Below are positions 59,834 through 64,000 of a stretch of DNA of 64,000 nt, piece after piece (positions within the stretch are counted from its first letter, which is position 1; each line of letters opens with the position of its first letter). The stretch lies in NCBI GenBank assembly GCA_040954595.2, contig CM082595.2:9300001-9364000 (forward strand). Reading direction: 5' to 3'. A model generated the notes under the pieces. That model was not told where the DNA came from and searched no databases. It saw only the letters and a list, made by a program, of their open reading frames with translations. The translations under genes were made by a program, and so were the position numbers. This stretch comes from Balanoglossus misakiensis (lineage: Eukaryota; Hemichordata).

Positions 59834-60044
59834 TACTGTAAAACACTTTATTTTCACGAGTTGAAATTTTTCGCGACATCGAGAGAGGCCACTGTTTCGC
59901 CAGTGTTAATTTTCGCGTTCTCTTATTTCATTCATTGCATCTTTATCTTCAAAAAAATTACGCAACTTTTTATTTTCACGCTATTTTGGCTCTCGCGTAT
60001 TTCGCGAAAATCTCTTGCTCGCGAAAATAAAGTGTTTTACAGTA
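59834..60044. mobile_element. TACTGTAAAA-family MITE, copy 4
   Basis: The ends are TACTGTAAAACACTTTATTT and AATAAAGTGTTTTACAGTA, both intact. Inside are TTCGCGTTCTCTTATTTC, ACGCAACTTTTTATTTTCAC and CTCTCGCGTATTTCGCGAA. It begins 7 bases after the exon j boundary, so the donor site and the element nearly touch. Confidence 0.85.
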
Positions 60045-60260
60045 ACTTACTAACATTTCAGAAAAAGTTGTTACAGAATTCTTAGAAACACACTCTCCCT
60101 TTATTCCTTGTGATTTAGAGTCATTAATTGAAAGGTGCAAATGTTTTTGAATTTTTACGAAACTTCAAAGAGCTGGAAAAACAGAGACAGTAATTTCTTA
60201 CAATTGCAATGCAATTTTGGACCATTGACAGGAATGGCAACACTCTTGTATCACACTCAA

Positions 60261-60490
60261 TAAAGTGATGGGGTCGTCGCACTGCGTTTGTTTGTTTATA
60301 AACATTGCAATTCATCCACAAATCCCTGAAATTAGACAGCCACGACCTACTAGGATCTTCAGTTGCTGTCATGGACAGTCTAGGATACTGTCAGCTGCTT
60401 CGTTCATTCTAAGAATTATCTTATTTGAGGGATTTGTGGATGAATTGTAATGTTTATAAACAAAAGCATTGCGACGACCCCTTCACTTTA
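60261..60490. mobile_element. Foldback element with TAAAGTGA...TCACTTTA ends
   Basis: The arms share GGGGTCGTCGCA/TGCGACGACCCC, TGTTTATAAACATTG (with ATGTTTATAAACAAA) and ATTCATCCACAAATCCCT (with its reverse complement). The arms are about 63 bp each and the centre about 100 bp. Non-coding; it lies 73 bp before exon k. Confidence 0.8.
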
Positions 60491-60562
60491 AAACAACTGA
60501 CATTTATGAGTTTAAGTATTTGTCTGCATGCATTCTTATCATTGTGATCCTTGCTCTGACAG

Positions 60563-60616
60563 ACTGTCCCGAAATTGTGATTAGTGAGGGCGTGGTGACC
60601 AGTACAGAGATAGAAG
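60563..60616 (+). CDS. Exon k: short linker between CUB3 and sushi 1
   Basis: Eighteen residues, DCPEIVISEGVVTSTEIEG when completed at the junctions, with phase 1 on both sides (acceptor TTGCTCTGACAG, donor GTATGA). It holds one cysteine and no known domain. It would fit as a spacer or a fragment of a lost module. Skipping it keeps the frame, so it could be alternative. Confidence 0.65.
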
Positions 60617-60786
60617 GTATGATGTCTCTGTCTCATTCCAATGCTCGGACGGTTATCCAGTAGTTAAAGGGGATGTCCGGTCTAGCTGATATCTACATAA
60701 TTTTGTAGCTTTGAGGTCACTCTTTCAGGAAAAAAAAAAAACATTTTCGCCGTGTATAAGTCGTACCAGCTATGCAAATATGCCTA

Positions 60787-60860
60787 GCCTGGTGTCTTGT
60801 ATCCAAGATAATTAATGAAAAAAGTGCAGTGATGAGAGAGACTTAATTTGTCTCTTGAAT
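60787..60860. mobile_element. Foldback MITE, TTAA-type family, partial copy 5
   Basis: GGTGTCTTGTATCCAAGATA, AATTAATGAAAAAAGTGCAG and GAGAGAGACTTAATTTG match the right arm of the family with decay. The left arm is absent. Confidence 0.6.
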
Positions 60861-60910
60861 CTATTGTTAGCAAAAACTTGAATGACACTAATTTGTTGTT
60901 TATTTTTTAG

Positions 60911-61090
60911 GAATAACATGTGGTGGACCCCCTGAGTGCAGCAATGGAATTCTTACCAATGTTACCAGTACAGTGTATGGTGGCATTGCTTATTATCAAT
61001 GCATTGAGGGCTATCAGTTTATAAATAATGTGTCTTCATTGGAATGCCAAGCAGATGGTGTCTGGGGTCCACTTGTGCCCCAATGCGAGC
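60911..61090 (+). CDS. Exon l: sushi/CCP domain 1
   Basis: One exon, phase 1 both ends, encoding GITCGGPPECSNG, YYQCIEGYQF, LECQADGVW and PQCE. This is the sushi pattern (four framework cysteines, aromatic-x-C..GY, W near the end) with one extra cysteine in PPEC. The acceptor is TATTTTTTAG; the donor is GTAAGT. Confidence 0.93.
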
Positions 61091-61791
61091 GTAAGTTGAT
61101 ATTTTTGAAAACAATTAAACTGCCATTGTAGTGCACACTTAGGAGACGGATTTTCAGAAAAATGTTAGTCCTCTGAACCTTTCAGTGCTTTACAGCCACT
61201 AGAGCTGCCACTTTTTGCATTTATTTTCAGATTTTATTTTCCGACGTAGATTGGTACATTGAAATAATTAAGCTTACTGATAGGGATACAAGAACATGTC
61301 ATCAATGCCTGATTGTGGCTGTATGTTGCAATTTAAACGTGCAATGTATTAAACAGGTGCCGTACCCATTTTATTAAAATCAGCCTCCATACAAACAGTA
61401 TGCAGCTAGCTATCGTGGTATGCATCACCATAGATTTGAAAGGTTTTACTGTGGAAAAGAAAAAAATTGTGAAATTTGGCAGCTCTAGAGGCTTTAAAGT
61501 GTGTGATGAGTCGTTTTGAAAACAAAGTATAACACAGGGTGTTCACTGTCATGTTTTCATAAAAATCTCTGACTCAAGTTGAAATTCTCTCCATAGCGTT
61601 ATGATGGGGCACTTTGTGCTGGTTGCTACATTCCACATGGGTGTCTAATTGGGACATTACACACTGAATGTTAAACCAGACACTGGTAACTTGAAAATAT
61701 GCAGGATTGTGAGGGTTACTGCATGTCCCTTTAAACCATTTTCCTAGTATTAACACACTTGTAATGTTATCTGTTCATCTTATCCAAACAG
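61091..61791. other. Intron between sushi 1 and sushi 2
   Basis: No exon or repeat copy recognised. AGCTGCCACTTTTTGCATTT (61206) and AATTTGGCAGCTCTAGAG (61473) form a weak inverted pair around CAGCTCTAG, possibly the ends of an old element. Confidence 0.4.
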
Positions 61792-61974
61792 CTCGCGAGT
61801 GTCCACCACCGAATGTAGACAACTACTTATCATATGAAATTGTTAATGGTGATTCATTGATTTTTGGAACAACCGTTGCCTACTCATGTCCATCTGGCTA
61901 CAGTCTGACTGGCTACACTGTCTCTACATGTGGTGAAGATGGATCATGGATTGGAGATCCAGGATACTGTCAAC
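61792..61974 (+). CDS. Exon m: sushi/CCP domain 2
   Basis: It encodes RECPPPNVDN, FGTTVAYSCPSGYSLTG, STCGEDGSW and GYCQ, all four sushi cysteines and the tryptophan. The acceptor is TATCCAAACAG; the donor is GTAAGT; phase 1 both ends. Confidence 0.94.
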
Positions 61975-61996
61975 GTAAGTCATTTAAGGATGTACA

Positions 61997-62163
61997 TTCA
62001 GTAAAATTGAAAATATGGTCATTTCTTTTAATTGTTAATTTTTGGATTATCCTATGTATGTATAATGAAAATTTGTGATAAAATATAGGGGTCACCACGC
62101 TTGTTTTTGAAATACAGAGTCATGAATTTAGTCGATAATTGAAAAAAAGGAGTCAATGGTATC
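61997..62163 (+). repeat. Interspersed repeat of about 300 bp, copy 2 (left half)
   Basis: It shares CAGTAAAATTGAAA, GTCATTTCTTTTAAT, GTATGTATAATGAAAAT and ATTTAGTCGATAATTGAA with 45448-45722 and the reverse complement of 63236-63556. It starts 22 bases after exon m. Confidence 0.7.
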
Positions 62164-62284
62164 TGGACTTTTATAGTGGGAACTTGGGGTGAAAATGTTA
62201 AAGTTGTGACAGAATACAGATACCCAATATATATACCACAATCAAGTCTGCATCCACATAGTGTTTTATTTTTTTTACTTGCAG

Positions 62285-62467
62285 GATTGAACTGCAGTGA
62301 TATACTCATAACAGACCCACATCTACAAGCTGTCCCTGATAGTGGACCATATTATATGGGCAGTAACATCACATTCTATTGTAATGCTGGCTATGAATTA
62401 AATGGTGCTGATTACCTGACTTGTCAATCCGATTTACAGTGGAATAGTGCAATACCATCATGCATTG
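62285..62467 (+). CDS. Exon n: sushi/CCP domain 3
   Basis: It encodes LNCSDILI, GSNITFYCNAGYELNG, LTCQSDLQW and SCIG, a regular sushi domain. The acceptor is TTTTACTTGCAG; the donor is GTAAGT; phase 1 both ends. Confidence 0.94.
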
Positions 62468-62658
62468 GTAAGTTCACATCAAGATTGGTCTTCATGTGGT
62501 TGTCTGCTTATGAGGTACCGTAATCGATCACTCCAGTAATTTGACTATTTATCATAAATGTCACCTAAACTACATGCTGATAGGACATACAGTTCATGCC
62601 ATGCAAATCTATGGCTGTCAGAAATTTCATGATTTTCGTAATTTTATTTTTCATTGAT

Positions 62659-62858
62659 TACTGTAAAACAGGAAATTTTCGCGACAAAGAAATTTTTTGC
62701 GATATCAAAAGCAGAAACTGTTATGAGACGATTAATTTTCATGTTCTCGTATTTCACTACATTGTTATCACTGAAAATAGTTTTTTACGCAAAAATTTCT
62801 TTTTTTTTTGGCTCTTGCATAGTTCGCGAAAATTTGTTTGAAAAATTTCCTGTTGGTC
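62659..62858. mobile_element. TACTGTAAAA-family MITE, copy 5
   Basis: It begins TACTGTAAAACAGGAAATTT and contains TTTTACGCAAAAATTTC and CTTGCATAGTTCGCGAA. The right end stops at TTTCCTGTTGG without the final TTTACAGTA, so it is slightly truncated. Confidence 0.78.
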
Positions 62859-62943
62859 TGGTGGTTCCCAGCTAAACTTGTTGGTCTGAATTTACCAGCG
62901 GACCTGTAGGATTTTGATCATATCTTGATGAATAACATTTCAG

Positions 62944-63072
62944 ATATCAATGAATGTAGTACATTGGTGGCACGGTGTGGAATCAATCAAGTCTGTGAAA
63001 ATAGAGATGGTGACTATCAGTGTGCATGTTTGGTGGGATTTGAACCAGATGTGAATGGAACAGCATGCAAAG
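62944..63072 (+). CDS. Exon o: calcium-binding EGF domain 1
   Basis: Opening DINEC, six cysteines and CENRDGDYQC, which fits the Asp/Asn beta-hydroxylation pattern C-x-N-x4-Y-x-C. This is a standard calcium-binding EGF domain. The acceptor is AACATTTCAG; the donor is GTGAGA; phase 1 both ends. Confidence 0.94.
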
Positions 63073-63235
63073 GTGAGACATAAACAAGTCACTTGCAACA
63101 TAACTTCAAGTCACTATTTTCACATTTAACACATTCCGAACTTATTTCAGAATTCCGGATAAATTTTTGGAATGACCTTTTAATCTCAGGTGTCTTTTTC
63201 TCATAGGATTACATTGATAATTGCTAGAAAACAAA

Positions 63236-63556
63236 CTTCTACTATTGTCATTTTCACGAAATTTTACACATAGCTCAGTCTAGTAAATATAAATTCATTG
63301 GTCAAATAAAATTGTGTGATTACAATGCTCTATTTTGAGATAAATTTCTTTAAGGTTTTTGTCCATAGACAAACCATTGGTGAACCATGCTGAGTCAGCA
63401 GGTTTCTTCTATTATCAACTAAATTAATGGCCTTGTATTTCAAAAGCAAGCAAGGTGACGCCTTTATTTTATCACAGATTCATCTTGTACGTACACAAGA
63501 TAATCCCAAAATTCACGATTAAAAGAAATGACAATACTTTCAATTTTACTGAACGT
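63236..63556 (-). repeat. Interspersed repeat of about 300 bp, copy 3
   Basis: The reverse complement matches 45448-45722 throughout (CCAATGGTTTG, TTTATCTCAAAATAGA, GAGCTATGTGTAAAATTTCG, AATGACAATA). It ends 38 bases before exon p. Confidence 0.75.
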
Positions 63557-63593
63557 ACATTGTTTTAATCCAATCCATGTTCCTTCTTTGTAG

Positions 63594-63779
63594 ATATAAA
63601 TGAATGTGCTTCACATTCTTGTGATCAACTTTGTAAAAACACTGCAGGTGGTTTTCAATGTTCCTGTGAAGAAGGCTATCTCTTATATGCAAATAACGGC
63701 ACAGGTGGATTCTATCTGCCACCTGGAGAAACTGGTCTCTCAATGTATGATGTCTACACTTTTAACCAATCATGTGTTC
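63594..63779 (+). CDS. Exon p: calcium-binding EGF domain 2 with long last loop
   Basis: It opens DINECASHSCDQLCKNTAGG and has CKNTAGGFQC, again the hydroxylation pattern. The loop between the fifth and sixth cysteines is long (about 37 residues, including FYLPPGETGLSMYDVYTFN) before NQSCV. The donor is GTAAGT at phase 1, so the protein continues to the right of the window. Confidence 0.93.
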
Positions 63780-63805
63780 GTAAGTATCATGTTAAACTAT
63801 AGAGT

Positions 63806-63998
63806 TAAAGGTATATGATCACCCATGGAAAATTAGCTATATATAGTTACCATGGAAAATTGAAATCTAGCCAATCACAGATTTTCATTTGGTGGCACAC
63901 GTGGAAAACAGGCGCCACCATATGTTCTTTAGAATGCTCAAATACGCCATTCAGCCATATATGGGAATGTGTATTGAAGGTGACTGTATACTTTTAAC
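63806..63998 (+). mobile_element. MITE with TTAAAGGTATA ends, nearly complete
   Basis: It begins TAAAGGTATATGATCACCCA and ends GGTGACTGTATACTTTTAA, which are inverted repeats. Inside are AGCCAATCACAGATTTT and CAGCCATATATGG. TTAA borders suggest a TTAA target. It starts 27 bases after the exon p boundary. Confidence 0.78.
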
Positions 63999-64000
63999 CA

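Larger units (their letters stand above)
45844..63779 (+). other. Gene span: C-type lectin / 3x CUB / 3x sushi / 2x EGF mosaic protein (partial)
   Basis: Fifteen plus-strand exons chain into one extracellular protein: C-type lectin-like domain, CUB1, CUB2, CUB3, short linker, CCP1, CCP2, CCP3, EGF1, EGF2. Every domain border falls on a phase 1 intron, so whole domains can be gained, lost or skipped without a frame shift. Proteins of this make-up are secreted or membrane-bound and act in adhesion, matrix assembly or innate recognition; which one applies here is not known. No signal peptide, start codon, transmembrane segment or stop is seen, so both ends are incomplete. Breaks: a TGA in CUB2 (56230-56232) and exon phase conflicts in CUB1 and possibly CUB2. 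The lectin and CUB3-to-EGF parts read cleanly through all junctions. I do not assign an orthologue. Confidence 0.85.

Noticed and set aside
1-64000. tRNA or rRNA genes
   Set aside because: No tRNA A/B box pair in a cloverleaf context or rRNA core sequence was recognised by eye; a covariance-model scan would be decisive.

Overview
The window is eukaryotic and most likely from a marine invertebrate. Genes are split by GT-AG introns, the introns are full of short inverted-repeat (MITE-like) elements, and one end is a large AT-rich satellite. The only host gene seen is an extracellular mosaic protein of a kind common in invertebrate deuterostomes such as lancelets and acorn worms, and also found in other marine invertebrates. 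The species cannot be fixed from the sequence alone.

Positions 1-39794 are one uninterrupted tandem array. The basic unit is about 78 bp, and it is organised into longer nested repeats of about 1.02, 1.29, 1.64 and 3.01 kb, plus a 5.24 kb offset duplication. I see no gene in it. The many open frames on both strands follow from the unit length being a multiple of three. The array ends abruptly at about 39794 in a degenerate tandem repeat of about 245 bp (39795-40340).

Positions 40440-44530 are transposon-derived. A dead, 5'-truncated non-LTR retrotransposon lies on the minus strand (about 40676-43818). A 795 bp element with about 130 bp terminal inverted repeats and a TTAA target duplication sits inside its reverse transcriptase frame. 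The retrotransposon is bracketed by two old direct-repeat copies.

Positions 45844-63779 hold the 3'-incomplete and probably 5'-incomplete plus-strand gene, with 15 exons recognised. In order they encode a C-type lectin-like domain (4 exons), three CUB domains (2 exons each), a short linker exon, three sushi/CCP domains (1 exon each) and two calcium-binding EGF domains (1 exon each). Domain boundaries use phase 1 introns, as in classic exon-shuffled extracellular proteins. No start codon or signal peptide exon was found, and the gene runs off the right edge. Three irregularities stand out. There is an in-frame TGA where CUB2 should have its conserved tryptophan, a one-base phase conflict between the two CUB1 exons, and a 48-bp inverted repeat that covers the CUB1 donor site. 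The copy could be a decaying gene, a non-functional allele or an unpolished assembly.

The introns carry at least seven short repeat families: a TTAA-type foldback family, a TACTGTAAAA family, a hAT-like element with a 7-bp target duplication, and several others.
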